Source of the DNA: JAUHWL01 sp964416385 | Lineage (GTDB): Bacteria > Bacteroidota > Bacteroidia > Flavobacteriales > Schleiferiaceae | NCBI GenBank assembly: GCA_964416385.1 | Contig: CAYQDW010000043.1 | Span: 1 to 21,558 of the forward strand | Direction of reading: 5' to 3' | DNA length: 21,558 bases | Shown here: in pieces, positions 13,799 to 21,558 of the stretch | Layout of the letters: every line of letters starts with the position of its first letter | Position numbering within the stretch: the first letter of the stretch is position 1 | Program-made: the position numbers and the translations under genes | The notes under the pieces: model-generated | What the model saw: the letters and a program-made list of their open reading frames with translations, nothing else | What the model was told of the DNA's origin: nothing | Databases searched by the model: none

Positions 13799-15970
13799 TT
13801 GAAATCTGTGAAAAAATTGATTGTTTTTCTCATACTGCTGATGGCCGTTTCTGCGGAGGCTGCCCATCTTGTAGGCGGAGATATTACCTATCAATGCACA
13901 GGAAATAACAATTACACCATTAAATTACGGATTTATAGAGATTGTAATTCTAGCGGAGCGCCTTTTGATGCACAAGCCTATATCGCCATTTTTAATGGTG
14001 CCACAGGTGTGGAGGTTACCAGCGTACAGCCGTCTGTTGGTAATATCATTCAATTGCCAACTACGGTGAGCAACCCTTGTTTGCAAACACCTCCTAATGT
14101 TTGTACAGAATTTGCCATCTATACAGCAACGGTTAATTTACCGCCAATATCAGGCGGCTACGTAATTTCTTATCAGCGCTGCTGTAGAAATCAAACGATT
14201 TCAAACATCCCAAATCCTGGTGGGTGGGGGTCTACCTATACCGTTAGAATACCACCCAATGATATCACCTGCAACAGTAGTCCTGAATTTCAGATTAACC
14301 CGCCCATTGTGCTTTGCCTTAATGATACACTTAACATTAATTCATCGGCCTTAGAAAGCGATGGAGACAGCTTGTACTACGAGCTGTGCACGCCTCTTCA
14401 TGGTGGTTCACAACTCATCCCTCAGCCTGTACCACCAACGCCACCGCCATACGTTACCGTTCCTTTTGCATTAGGGTATTCATCAACTTTGCCATTGCCA
14501 GCAAACCCCATTTTTCAAATCAACGGACAAACGGGTTTAATTACGGGCAAGCCAACGCAAACCGGGCAGTTTGTGGTTGGCATTTGCGTGAGTGAATATC
14601 GAAATGGCATTTTGCTGAGTAAAGTGCTTCGTGATTATCAGTTTAACGTTACCAGTTGCCAGAGCAATGTAAGTGCTGGTTTTAGTACAAATGTTGGTAC
14701 GTCTAATCTAATTTGTTCAGGCAAAACGGTAATCTTTAGCAACACCAGTTTTAATGGCACCAAGTTTTTCTGGGATTTTGGTGAGCCAGGCACCCAATCA
14801 GATACCAGTAATTTGCGCTCACCTACACATACGTTTTTGGATACAGGGGTCTATTCGGTTCGCTTAATTGTTAATCCAGGTTGGCCCTGTAGTGACACCA
14901 TAACCCGCACCCTAGAAATTCGCTATCCAGCAAATGCGGCCTTTCAATTTAGCGGGTCTCCTTGTTTAAATGCAGGCACATTAAACTTTACCACAACGAG
15001 CTTAAATACACCAAAAGACACCTATACATGGGATTTTGGCCTAAACGCCTTTCCTGGAAATAGTACCCTTCGAGACCCGCCACCCATCGCATTTACTGCG
15101 CCAGGCAAGCATGTTGTTTCTCTAACGGTTAATTCTTTTGGCTGCATAACAACGGTTTATGATACGGTGGAAATATTTTTACAGCCGGAAATAGATTTTT
15201 TACTCGCTAACCGTATTGGTTGTGCGCCTTACACGGTTACTTTTCAAGATAATTCTAGTGCATCTACTGGTATTTTATATGCTTGGGACTTTGGTGATGG
15301 TAACACCTCTACACAACAAAACCCCACCCATACATATCAAAACCCAGGTACCTATGATGTTGCTTTAACCATTTTTGTAACAGAAGGATGTACAGATACG
15401 CTATCATTGCTGAGACCAGCTTATGTTACGGTTAATCCAACGCCTACTGCTGCTGTATCTGTTACACCAGTTAAAACGTCAATCTATGAATCACTCGTAG
15501 AGGTAAATGATTTAAACGCGAAAATTGGCGAGTCATTTTTTACTGATATGGGTGATGGCATTACGTATTCTAATCAACCACAGATTTTGCATCAATATCG
15601 CGATACCGGCACTTACATGCTTACGCATGTGGTGTATAATGGCTTTAATTGTGCAGATACGGTTGTGGTGCCAGTACGTATTAATCCTGTGCCACTCATT
15701 TTTGCGCCATCAGCTTTTTCGCCCAATAATGATGGTGTTAATGACATTTACAAACCTAGCATTGTAGGGGCTGCAACGTACAAACTCTACATATATAGTA
15801 GGTGGGGCGAAGTTGTTTTTTACTCAGAAGACCCAAATGAAAGTTGGAATGGGCAATTGAATAATACCGGTAAGGAGTTGCCGGTTGGCGTATATAGCTA
15901 TGCCATTTATGTGCGCGATATCAATGATGAATATTCTGAGAAAAAGGGGTATATCACCCTAATGCGGTAG
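13799..15970 (+). CDS. Large PKD-domain surface protein with gliding-motility type B C-terminal domain
   Basis: The 723 residues carry a signal peptide (about 1-21), then an N-terminal module that begins 'AHLVGGDITYQC' and contains 'LRIYRDC' and 'ISYQRCCRNQTI', typical of many Bacteroidota gliding-associated proteins. Three PKD domains follow, marked by 'FFWDFG', 'YTWDFG' and 'YAWDFGDGNTSTQQNPTHTY', and then a degenerate fourth ('DMGDGITYSNQPQILHQY'). The last 90 residues are the CHU_C / type B T9SS domain: 'FSPNNDGVNDIYKP', 'IYSRWGEVVFYS', 'WNGQ...LPVGVYSY', ending 'KKGYITLMR'. It should be exposed at the cell surface or secreted. No ATG is available: an in-frame stop lies at 13763-13765, so the start is TTG 13799 or GTG 13808 (MKKLIVFL...). 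It overlaps crcB by 17 bases, tail to tail. Confidence 0.9.
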   Translation: MKSVKKLIVFLILLMAVSAEAAHLVGGDITYQCTGNNNYTIKLRIYRDCNSSGAPFDAQAYIAIFNGATGVEVTSVQPSVGNIIQLPTTVSNPCLQTPPNVCTEFAIYTATVNLPPISGGYVISYQRCCRNQTISNIPNPGGWGSTYTVRIPPNDITCNSSPEFQINPPIVLCLNDTLNINSSALESDGDSLYYELCTPLHGGSQLIPQPVPPTPPPYVTVPFALGYSSTLPLPANPIFQINGQTGLITGKPTQTGQFVVGICVSEYRNGILLSKVLRDYQFNVTSCQSNVSAGFSTNVGTSNLICSGKTVIFSNTSFNGTKFFWDFGEPGTQSDTSNLRSPTHTFLDTGVYSVRLIVNPGWPCSDTITRTLEIRYPANAAFQFSGSPCLNAGTLNFTTTSLNTPKDTYTWDFGLNAFPGNSTLRDPPPIAFTAPGKHVVSLTVNSFGCITTVYDTVEIFLQPEIDFLLANRIGCAPYTVTFQDNSSASTGILYAWDFGDGNTSTQQNPTHTYQNPGTYDVALTIFVTEGCTDTLSLLRPAYVTVNPTPTAAVSVTPVKTSIYESLVEVNDLNAKIGESFFTDMGDGITYSNQPQILHQYRDTGTYMLTHVVYNGFNCADTVVVPVRINPVPLIFAPSAFSPNNDGVNDIYKPSIVGAATYKLYIYSRWGEVVFYSEDPNESWNGQLNNTGKELPVGVYSYAIYVRDINDEYSEKKGYITLMR

Positions 15971-16340
15971 GTTCTGCAGACCGATAAGCCAACCAAACAA
16001 CAAGCAAACAGGTGGCAACCGATAATAAAATATTTAGCACTGCTGTTATAAAAAGGCCTTGACGTAGCAGTTGAAACGTTTCAAAGCTAAACGTAGAAAA
16101 TGTGCTAAACCCACCACAAAAACCAACAATGAGTAAAAAGCGCAAAGCGGGGTCAACTTTACCTTGTTGAATGCCAATCCAAACCATAATCAAAACTAAA
16201 CTTGCCAATACATTGCTGGCAAAGGTGGCTATGGTAGGGCTAAGCAGCCACGGGCTTAACCGGATGCTCAACAAGCTCATGCCATATCTGGCTAAACTGC
16301 CTAAACCTCCTCCAATAAATACGAGAAATGCTTCTTTCAA
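15954..16340 (-). CDS. crcB: Fluoride efflux channel CrcB/Fluc
   Basis: This small four-helix membrane protein exports fluoride as a dual-topology dimer. From the TTG at 16340 it has 128 residues, the usual size. Motifs: GGGLGSLARY (10-19), an Asn in 'FASNVLASLVL' on the second membrane helix, and the hallmark 'GFCGGFSTFSTFSFE' (73-87) with the phenylalanine-box and Ser/Thr track of the pore. The longer open frame back to 16460 (MNVFNDLLEK...) runs antisense through the DUF1801 gene and lacks family similarity. No ATG lies near the expected N-terminus, so a TTG start (LKEAFLVFIGGG) is inferred. No fluoride riboswitch is recognisable upstream; that space is the DUF1801 gene, divergent at 30 bases. 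Confidence 0.88.
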   Translation of the reverse strand: MKEAFLVFIGGGLGSLARYGMSLLSIRLSPWLLSPTIATFASNVLASLVLIMVWIGIQQGKVDPALRFLLIVGFCGGFSTFSTFSFETFQLLRQGLFITAVLNILLSVATCLLVVWLAYRSAEPTALG

Positions 16341-16370
16341 GATATTATCTTTAGGGCAAAGAAAAGCATT

Positions 16371-16712
16371 TTGAGTGCCATAGATAAGTACATCTTGCAT
16401 TTGCCCCAAGAGCAACGCCAATTGGTAGATTTTCTCCAACAGGTCATTAAAAACGTTCATCCAGAAGTTACAGGGCGTTTGGCTTATGGTATCCCGTTTT
16501 TCTATGTTAAGAAACCCCTTTGTTATTTAAACCCTAAAAAAAACGGTGTTGATGTAGGCTTTTTGCAGGGCCAGGAACTTTCAAAATCGTTTATTTTAAT
16601 AACGGCCAAGCGTAAACGGGTGGCAAGTTTATTCTTTAATTGGGAGGATGATGTAAATCTTAAATACTTGCAAGAAGTACTAAAAGCGGCTATTGCATTG
16701 CAAGGTGCTTAG
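16371..16712 (+). CDS. DUF1801 domain protein
   Basis: The 113-residue protein fits DUF1801 (YdhG-like fold): 'IDKYILHLPQEQRQLVDFLQQVIKNVHPEV' helix pair, then 'LAYGIPFFYVKKPLCYLNPKKNGVDVGFLQG' beta region, and a C-terminal helix 'LKYLQEVLKAAI'. Function of the family is unknown. The only plausible start is TTG at 16371. A near-consensus -7 box TATCTTTA (16346-16353) lies 17 bases upstream, between the two divergent genes. Its TAG stop interlocks with the TAA of the converging PAP2 gene (four shared bases), so no separate terminator fits between them. Confidence 0.8.
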   Translation: MSAIDKYILHLPQEQRQLVDFLQQVIKNVHPEVTGRLAYGIPFFYVKKPLCYLNPKKNGVDVGFLQGQELSKSFILITAKRKRVASLFFNWEDDVNLKYLQEVLKAAIALQGA

Positions 16713-17278
16713 GCAAGGTTACCTAATATTTTAGTTTTGGCGTATCGCAGTAAAAATTTGCCAATGATACTGCCAAAAAGCGCACCGCCTAAAATATCTA
16801 GCGGATAATGAACGCCCAGGTAAATACGGCTATAAGACACAATTGTGGCCCAAATTAACAAAGCTGTGGGCAGCCATTTAAGATGTGCGCGTAAAATACC
16901 CCCAGCAAGTACAGCAAAACCAAAAGTATTGGCTGCATGGCTACTTACAAATCCATATAAGCCGCAGTAATCTGCAACAAAACGCATTTGAGCGCGTAAA
17001 TCGTCAATTTGACATGGGCGGAGCCGTTTTACAGTTTCTTTTAAAAGCCAGTAACTACCTTGGTCTGTTAGCAGTACGCCAACAACGCAGAGCGCAACAA
17101 TTACAACGGCTTTAGGCGTGGGGAGGTATTTGAAAAAGAGCCAAGCAATAACGCCATAAAGCGGAATCCAGGTCAATTTGCCGCTAATAAGCCGCATAGG
17201 CGAGTCTAGCACATCCGTGCCTAAACCGTTGAGGAATAGAAAAACCTGCTCATCCCATTGTTGCAGCATCTCCAACAT
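16709..17278 (-). CDS. PAP2 family membrane phosphatase
   Basis: The 189-residue integral membrane protein has the three-part PAP2 active site: KETVKRLRP (80-88), SSHAAN (112-117, in place of PSGH) and SRIYLGVHYPLD (150-161, with Arg151, His157 and Asp161). Five or six membrane segments surround these. Such enzymes dephosphorylate lipid phosphates such as undecaprenyl diphosphate, phosphatidic acid or phosphatidylglycerol phosphate; the substrate cannot be decided here. The ATG directly follows the obgE stop (TAAATG with no spacer), pointing to translational coupling and an adk-obgE-PAP2 operon. Confidence 0.9.
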   Translation of the reverse strand: MLEMLQQWDEQVFLFLNGLGTDVLDSPMRLISGKLTWIPLYGVIAWLFFKYLPTPKAVVIVALCVVGVLLTDQGSYWLLKETVKRLRPCQIDDLRAQMRFVADYCGLYGFVSSHAANTFGFAVLAGGILRAHLKWLPTALLIWATIVSYSRIYLGVHYPLDILGGALFGSIIGKFLLRYAKTKILGNLA

Positions 17279-18274
17279 TTATTCGGCATTTAACAGTTGC
17301 CAGAGCTTGTCTTTTAGTTTTTGGATATTTTTTCCTGTAACGGAAGAAATAAACATATGTGGAAGATCATCAGGGAGAAGCGCTTCAATTTCCCCTTCTA
17401 GCTCATCATCAAGCATATCAGCTTTGGTAATTACCAAAAATCGTTGCTTGTCTAACAGCTCAGGATTGTATTGTTTGAGTTCGTTAACCAAGATTTGGTA
17501 TTCCTTTTTATGATCTTGTGCATCAGCTGGTACCATAAATAGTAACAGTGCATTGCGCTCTATGTGGCGTAAAAAGCGATGTCCGAGGCCTTTGCCTTCT
17601 GCGGCACCTTCTATGATGCCAGGGATATCTGCAACCACAAAACTTTTATAGTCGTGGTACTGCACCATGCCTAAGTTTGGCACTAAGGTGGTAAATGGAT
17701 AATCTGCAATTTCTGGTTTTGCCGCGCTAATAACGGATAGAAGGGTACTTTTTCCCGCATTTGGGAAACCTACCAAACCTACATCGGCAAGCACTTTTAA
17801 CTCTAAGATGCGCCAGCCCTCTTCTTCATCTTCTCCGGGTTGGGCATAGGTTGGTGCTTGGTTTGTTGATGTTTTGAAATGGGTATTTCCCAAGCCGCCA
17901 CGCCCGCCTTTCATCAAAATATGTTCTTGCCCATCATCGGTTACTTCAAATAGCACCGCACCGGTTTCGCCATCTTTGGCAACCGTTCCTAAAGGCACAT
18001 CTAAATAAATATCAGGCCCATTGGCACCGTGCCTATCATTTCTGCTGCCATTTTCGCCATTTTCTGCATGTACATGCTTGCGGTATTTTAAGTGCAAGAG
18101 CGTCCACATTTGGCTGTTGCCACGTATAATAACGTGTCCGCCTCTGCCGCCATCTCCGCCATCAGGGCCACCTTTAGGAATACCACGGCCGCGGTAAAAG
18201 TGTGCAGAGCCGGCACCACCATGACCAGAACGACAATAGATTTTTACGTAATCAATAAAGTTTGCGTTGGCCAT
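17279..18274 (-). CDS. obgE: GTPase Obg/CgtA
   Basis: Obg is an essential GTPase for large ribosomal subunit assembly and stress control. The 331 residues comprise the glycine-rich Obg fold (about 3-158; 'GRGIPKGGPDGGDGGRGGHV') and a G domain with G1 GFPNAGKST (about 166), switch region 'DYPFTTLVPNLG', G3 DIPGI and G4 ITKAD. The protein stops after the G domain (WQLLNAE), lacking the OCT extension found in some Gram-positive homologues, as is usual in Bacteroidota. It starts nine bases after adk and abuts the PAP2 gene. Confidence 0.96.
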   Translation of the reverse strand: MANANFIDYVKIYCRSGHGGAGSAHFYRGRGIPKGGPDGGDGGRGGHVIIRGNSQMWTLLHLKYRKHVHAENGENGSRNDRHGANGPDIYLDVPLGTVAKDGETGAVLFEVTDDGQEHILMKGGRGGLGNTHFKTSTNQAPTYAQPGEDEEEGWRILELKVLADVGLVGFPNAGKSTLLSVISAAKPEIADYPFTTLVPNLGMVQYHDYKSFVVADIPGIIEGAAEGKGLGHRFLRHIERNALLLFMVPADAQDHKKEYQILVNELKQYNPELLDKQRFLVITKADMLDDELEGEIEALLPDDLPHMFISSVTGKNIQKLKDKLWQLLNAE

Positions 18275-18283
18275 TTTGGTTCT

Positions 18284-18856
18284 TTACAGCGCGTTAATCG
18301 CAGTTTTTAATGCTGAGGTAATATCGTCTATGGCACCAACCCCATGTACGCCCTTGTATTTATTTTGGCGCTCATAGTAGGCTTGCACGGGTGCTGTTTC
18401 TGCGTTGTACACATCTATGCGTTTTTGAATAACTGCAGGGTCTGCGTCATCAATACGGCCAGATGTTTTGGCGCGTTCTGTGAGGCGTGTTCTTAATTCA
18501 TCTTCTGGCACCTCTAGGGCTAACATGGCGCTAATTGCCGTGCTCTTTGAAGCCAAAAAAGAATCCAGTGCAGCGGCTTGCGCTTCTGTACGTGGAAAGC
18601 CATCAAAAATAAAGCCGGCAGCATTCGGGTGTTTATTCACTTCACTTTCAAGCATACTAATGGTTACCTCATCGGGTACCAATTTACCTTGGTCCATGTA
18701 GCTTTTTGCCAGCTTACCAAGATCGGTTTCACCCTTAATATTTGCTCTAAAGATATCGCCAGTGCTTAAATGAACCAGATTATATTCATCTACCAGCCTT
18801 ACGCTTTGGGTGCCCTTACCCGCACCGGGAGGCCCAAATAAAACTAAATTTAACAT
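18284..18856 (-). CDS. adk: Adenylate kinase
   Basis: It converts AMP and ATP to two ADP. With the ATG at 18856 the protein is 190 residues (MLNLVLFGPPGAGKGTQ). Motifs are the P-loop GPPGAGKGTQ (8-17), 'HLSTGDIFRA', 'GFIFDGFPRT' and the arginines in 'RLTERAKTSGRIDD'. The LID is short and has no zinc-binding cysteines, as in Bacteroidota short-form enzymes. A GTG two codons earlier (18862) could also serve. It leads the adk-obgE-PAP2 operon. Confidence 0.95.
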   Translation of the reverse strand: MLNLVLFGPPGAGKGTQSVRLVDEYNLVHLSTGDIFRANIKGETDLGKLAKSYMDQGKLVPDEVTISMLESEVNKHPNAAGFIFDGFPRTEAQAAALDSFLASKSTAISAMLALEVPEDELRTRLTERAKTSGRIDDADPAVIQKRIDVYNAETAPVQAYYERQNKYKGVHGVGAIDDITSALKTAINAL

Positions 18857-18881
18857 GTACACCTAAATTGTTTAAGGCCTG

Positions 18882-18889
18882 CGAAGATA
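18882..18889 (-). promoter_or_regulatory. Possible -7 box of the adk operon
   Basis: On the minus strand TATCTTCG differs from TAnnTTTG by one base and lies about 25 bases before the adk ATG. No good -33 TTG is seen at the usual distance. It shares the 105-bp spacer with the manC promoter on the other strand. Confidence 0.35.
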
Positions 18890-18916
18890 CGCAAAAGGTA
18901 AGGGGGCGAAGGCTGC

Positions 18917-18944
18917 TTGTAACGGGTAATTATAGCTACTTTTG
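18917..18944 (+). promoter_or_regulatory. Promoter of manC
   Basis: TTG (18917-18919), 17 bases, then TACTTTTG (18937-18944): an exact match to the flavobacterial TTG-N17-TAnnTTTG promoter. Transcription would begin near 18951, giving a leader of only about 11 nt before the ATG at 18962. Confidence 0.7.
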
Positions 18945-18961
18945 ACCACTTTGTTTTTATC

Positions 18962-20047
18962 ATGATGAATACCTATTGTGTAATTATGGCCGGAGGGGTT
19001 GGTAGCCGCTTTTGGCCGATGAGTACCCAGCGAGTACCCAAGCAATTTCTAGATATCCTAAATACTGGTCAATCGCTTTTACAACTCACTTATGAGCGTG
19101 TAAATAAGATAATTCCAGCAGAAAACATCTTAGTAGTTACCAATGCAGAATATGGTGCATTGGCTGCCAAACACTTGCCAGAACTACCAAAACACAACAT
19201 ACTTACTGAGCCTGTACGGAGAAATACAGCGCCTTGTATTGCTTATGCAGCTTTTAAAATACAAAAGCGCAATCCAAATGCAGTAATGGTTGTTACCCCG
19301 AGTGATCACCTCATTACAAATGAAGAGGCCTACCTGCAAACCTTGACCAAAGCCCTTGGTTTAGCGGCAGAAAACGAATTTTTAATAACCCTGGGCATTA
19401 CCCCGGTAAGACCAGAAACAGGCTACGGCTATATTCAATTTAAACGCGAAGTACTGCCTATTGATGAGCGCCTCAAAAAAGTAAAGACCTTTACAGAAAA
19501 ACCTGATTTAGAACATGCAAAAGCATTTTTAGATAGTGGCGATTTTTTGTGGAATAGTGGGGTTTTTATTTGGAGCGCTGCAAGTTGTTTAGATGGACTG
19601 AAAAATTTCGCCCCTGATATTTATGATGCTTTTAGTGCAGGGGAGCCGGCTTATGATACCGCAGATGAAGATAACTTTATCAATACCATATACCCGCAAT
19701 GCGAAAACGTATCTATTGACTATGCCCTGATGGAAAAAGCACAAAATGTATATGTGTTGCCGGCAAGCTTTGGCTGGAGTGATTTAGGAACATGGAGCAG
19801 CGTGCTAGAACAGCTCACTACAGATCAACATGGTAACGGTGTTATCGGCAAGAAAGTTTTACTGAGCAACACACAAAATACCTTAGTTGTGAGCAGTGGC
19901 CAAAAGGTAATTGTTGCAGACGGTTTAGATGGCTACATTATTGCAGAAGGCGAAAAAGCCATTATCATCTACCCAAAAGAAAAAGAGCAAGAAATAAAGC
20001 AGGTGGTTAGTGAGGTGCGCCTTAAGTGGGGCGAAGAACATGTCTAA
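18962..20047 (+). CDS. manC: Mannose-1-phosphate guanylyltransferase
   Basis: It makes GDP-mannose from mannose 1-phosphate and GTP, feeding glycan and lipopolysaccharide synthesis. The 361 residues show the nucleotidyltransferase start 'VIMAGGVGSRFWPMSTQRVPKQF' (GxGSRxWP and PKQ), 'EPVRRNTAPCIAYAA', 'VVTPSDHLI', 'ETGYGYIQF', 'VKTFTEKPD' and 'FLWNSGVFIW'. It has the C-terminal left-handed beta-helix remnant ('VSSGQKVIVADGLDGYIIAEGEKAIIIYPKEKEQEIKQVV') but no fused phosphomannose isomerase cupin, so it is the single-function form. ATG codons at 18962 and 18965 are both possible starts. Confidence 0.94.
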   Translation: MMNTYCVIMAGGVGSRFWPMSTQRVPKQFLDILNTGQSLLQLTYERVNKIIPAENILVVTNAEYGALAAKHLPELPKHNILTEPVRRNTAPCIAYAAFKIQKRNPNAVMVVTPSDHLITNEEAYLQTLTKALGLAAENEFLITLGITPVRPETGYGYIQFKREVLPIDERLKKVKTFTEKPDLEHAKAFLDSGDFLWNSGVFIWSAASCLDGLKNFAPDIYDAFSAGEPAYDTADEDNFINTIYPQCENVSIDYALMEKAQNVYVLPASFGWSDLGTWSSVLEQLTTDQHGNGVIGKKVLLSNTQNTLVVSSGQKVIVADGLDGYIIAEGEKAIIIYPKEKEQEIKQVVSEVRLKWGEEHV

Positions 20048-20093
20048 TTTCACAAGTCGGGTTTAGTACTATCATTGTTGTAAATATGGTTTT

Positions 20094-21558
20094 ATGACGC
20101 AAAAAGAATCACCTTCATCCGCTAATCAGGATGCAACCACGGGGTCTGCAGAAGATTTATTACCGCTTGCCAAACGTCTTTTTGCAAGTGTTCGTGCCTT
20201 TTTAGGTGCGCGGCTTAGCATTGTAGATAATGCTAAACCAACAGAAACCATACAAGGTATAGAGCGCGATATTGAGTTTAAAGGATTTACCATTTGGATT
20301 CTCATCGTAGCTATAGTCATTGCTTCGGTAGGGCTTAATGCCAATAGTACAGCCGTGGTTATAGGTGCCATGCTTATTTCACCGTTAATGGGCCCAATTA
20401 TGGGTATAGGCCTAAGCGTTGGCATAAACGATTTTACAATGCTAAAGCGTGGCCTGCGCAATTTGGGTATCGCAGTGGGTGTTTCAATTGTTACCTCCAC
20501 ACTTTTTTTTATGATTATCCCAATAGAGGAGGCATCCTCAGAACTACTCGCGCGCACGCGGCCAGACATACGTGATGTTTTTATAGCCTTTTTTGGCGGA
20601 TTGGCAGGTATTTTGGCGGGTAGCCGAAGAGAAAAGAGCAATGTGATACCAGGCGTAGCGATAGCCACCGCCTTAATGCCGCCACTTTGTACGGCAGGAT
20701 TTGGGTTAGCCACTGGGCAATTCAAATTCTTTTTAGGTGCGGCATACTTGTTTTTGATTAATGCTTTCTTCATCGCTTTAGCCACGGTTATTGTGGTGCG
20801 CTATCTGCGGTTTCCTGTAAAAACCTTTGTTAATGAGGCTACCCAAACCCGAACTAAGCGGTTACTTGCGCTTACTGTAGTGGTTATGATTATTCCTGCT
20901 TCTGTCATCTTTTATCAGGTAGTTATAGAAACCATTGCTAAACGCAATATAGAGGCATTTATCATTGAAAATATTGAGCCTTATGATGAGTCTGAAATCG
21001 TTAAAAAAGAAATTATTCTAACAGATTCTGTCCACTATGTAAATCTGGTGATGTTTGGTGAACCCATTCCCGCGAAGACCGTTCAGAATTGGCAAAAGGA
21101 GCTTGCTACCAAAGTTGATAAGGGCAGGTTACGCATATTTCAGGGTACAGATAAAGAGGCTTTGCCAGAAGTAACGCGGTTGGTTGAAATGTATACGTCT
21201 ACCCAAGAAGACATAACCAATAAAGAGGATTTGATCATCAAGCTACAAGAAACAATTAAGCGATATGAAGATGCGGTGATACCAAATGGCATATTAAAGG
21301 AGATCAAGATCAATTATCCAGAAGTTGCTTCAGTACGCATGGGGCGGATGATCTATACAAATTATCGCGAGCAAGAAACAGAGGCACATCCCAGCTTTTT
21401 TGTGCTTTGGGAGGCGAAGACACCAGATTCTATGATTCCTGTAAGATCAGAGCAATTGCAGCAATGGCTGGCAACCCGTTTTCAGGCAGATTCAGTTATT
21501 GTGGCCTCATTGGGTAAAGACACAACAACTACCAACCTGATTGAAACAGAAAATCCTT
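20094..21558 (+). CDS. DUF389 family membrane protein (3' end cut by window edge)
   Basis: The frame is open from the ATG at 20094 to the right edge, 488 residues. After a polar N-terminal region of about 60 residues come about six membrane segments with the DUF389 hallmarks 'STAVVIGAMLISPLMGPIMGIGLSVG' and 'AGSRREKSNVIPGVAIATALMPPLCTAGFGLA'. A soluble C-terminal part begins near residue 285 and reaches the edge ('DSVIVASLGKD'). The transported substrate and role of the family are unknown. The gene starts 46 bases after manC; no terminator or exact promoter is seen between them (TATCATTG at 20070-20077 is one base off the -7 consensus), so read-through from manC is possible. Confidence 0.85.
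   Translation, partial: MTQKESPSSANQDATTGSAEDLLPLAKRLFASVRAFLGARLSIVDNAKPTETIQGIERDIEFKGFTIWILIVAIVIASVGLNANSTAVVIGAMLISPLMGPIMGIGLSVGINDFTMLKRGLRNLGIAVGVSIVTSTLFFMIIPIEEASSELLARTRPDIRDVFIAFFGGLAGILAGSRREKSNVIPGVAIATALMPPLCTAGFGLATGQFKFFLGAAYLFLINAFFIALATVIVVRYLRFPVKTFVNEATQTRTKRLLALTVVVMIIPASVIFYQVVIETIAKRNIEAFIIENIEPYDESEIVKKEIILTDSVHYVNLVMFGEPIPAKTVQNWQKELATKVDKGRLRIFQGTDKEALPEVTRLVEMYTSTQEDITNKEDLIIKLQETIKRYEDAVIPNGILKEIKINYPEVASVRMGRMIYTNYREQETEAHPSFFVLWEAKTPDSMIPVRSEQLQQWLATRFQADSVIVASLGKDTTTTNLIETENP

Noticed and set aside
16341..16460. 40-residue N-terminal extension of crcB
   Set aside because: It is antisense to the DUF1801 coding region and does not resemble CrcB N-termini, which begin just before the GGGLGS motif.
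16341..16500. Possible fluoride riboswitch upstream of crcB
   Set aside because: The space is coding sequence of the divergent DUF1801 gene, and I see no match to the conserved crcB-motif segments.
20126..20785. A 219-codon open frame on the minus strand
   Set aside because: It lies wholly antisense to the DUF389 gene, is low in complexity (many Pro, Ile, Lys, Ser), and matches no family pattern. The plus-strand frame has clear DUF389 motifs.

Overview
The window is chromosomal DNA from a member of the Bacteroidota, most likely order Flavobacteriales. The evidence is the gliding genes gldD and gldE next to ssb and mutY, four secreted proteins with type IX secretion (T9SS) sorting domains, the Bacteroidota promoter signature TAnnTTTG upstream of several genes, and a mevalonate-pathway pair (class II HMG-CoA reductase plus a GYDIA-family GHMP kinase). 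The G+C content looks moderate, there are no insertion sequences, CRISPR arrays, tRNAs or rRNAs, and the layout is that of a core chromosome rather than an accessory island.

Left part (1-6192, almost all minus strand). Two T9SS cargo genes sit at the left edge; the first is cut by the window. To their right is a 284-bp gap whose minus strand can fold into a long rod-shaped RNA of about 177 nt with its own terminator. I read it as an independent small RNA, possibly of the 6S type. Next comes a compact minus-strand operon, mutY-ssb-gldE-gldD-DUF2007, with gldE/gldD and gldD/DUF2007 overlapping. It ends in an intrinsic terminator whose stem contains the last stop codon.

Middle part (6240-11336). 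Divergent from mutY and driven by a clear TAnnTTTG promoter is an HU-like protein gene, then a membrane-anchored TPR protein, a 29-residue extremely basic mS38/AURKAIP1/COX24-like ribosomal protein, and RNase G. RecX follows immediately after a strong terminator and overlaps a third T9SS cargo gene. A low-specificity threonine aldolase converges on that gene.

Right part (11337-21558). HMG-CoA reductase and the GYDIA kinase form a two-gene mevalonate unit. A 723-residue PKD-domain protein with a gliding-motility type B C-terminal domain follows. crcB (fluoride channel) and a DUF1801 gene are divergent, and both appear to start with TTG. The minus-strand operon adk-obgE-PAP2 phosphatase comes next, then manC (GDP-mannose supply) from a textbook TTG-N17-TACTTTTG promoter, and a DUF389 membrane protein cut by the right edge.

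I see no wholly new multi-gene system here. The best candidates for new biology are the structured RNA at 2288-2464 with its competing 7-nt pairing segments, terminators placed within a dozen bases of the next start codon, the overlap between gldE and the gldD signal peptide, the recX/T9SS cargo overlap, and the kinase of unproven substrate beside HMG-CoA reductase.
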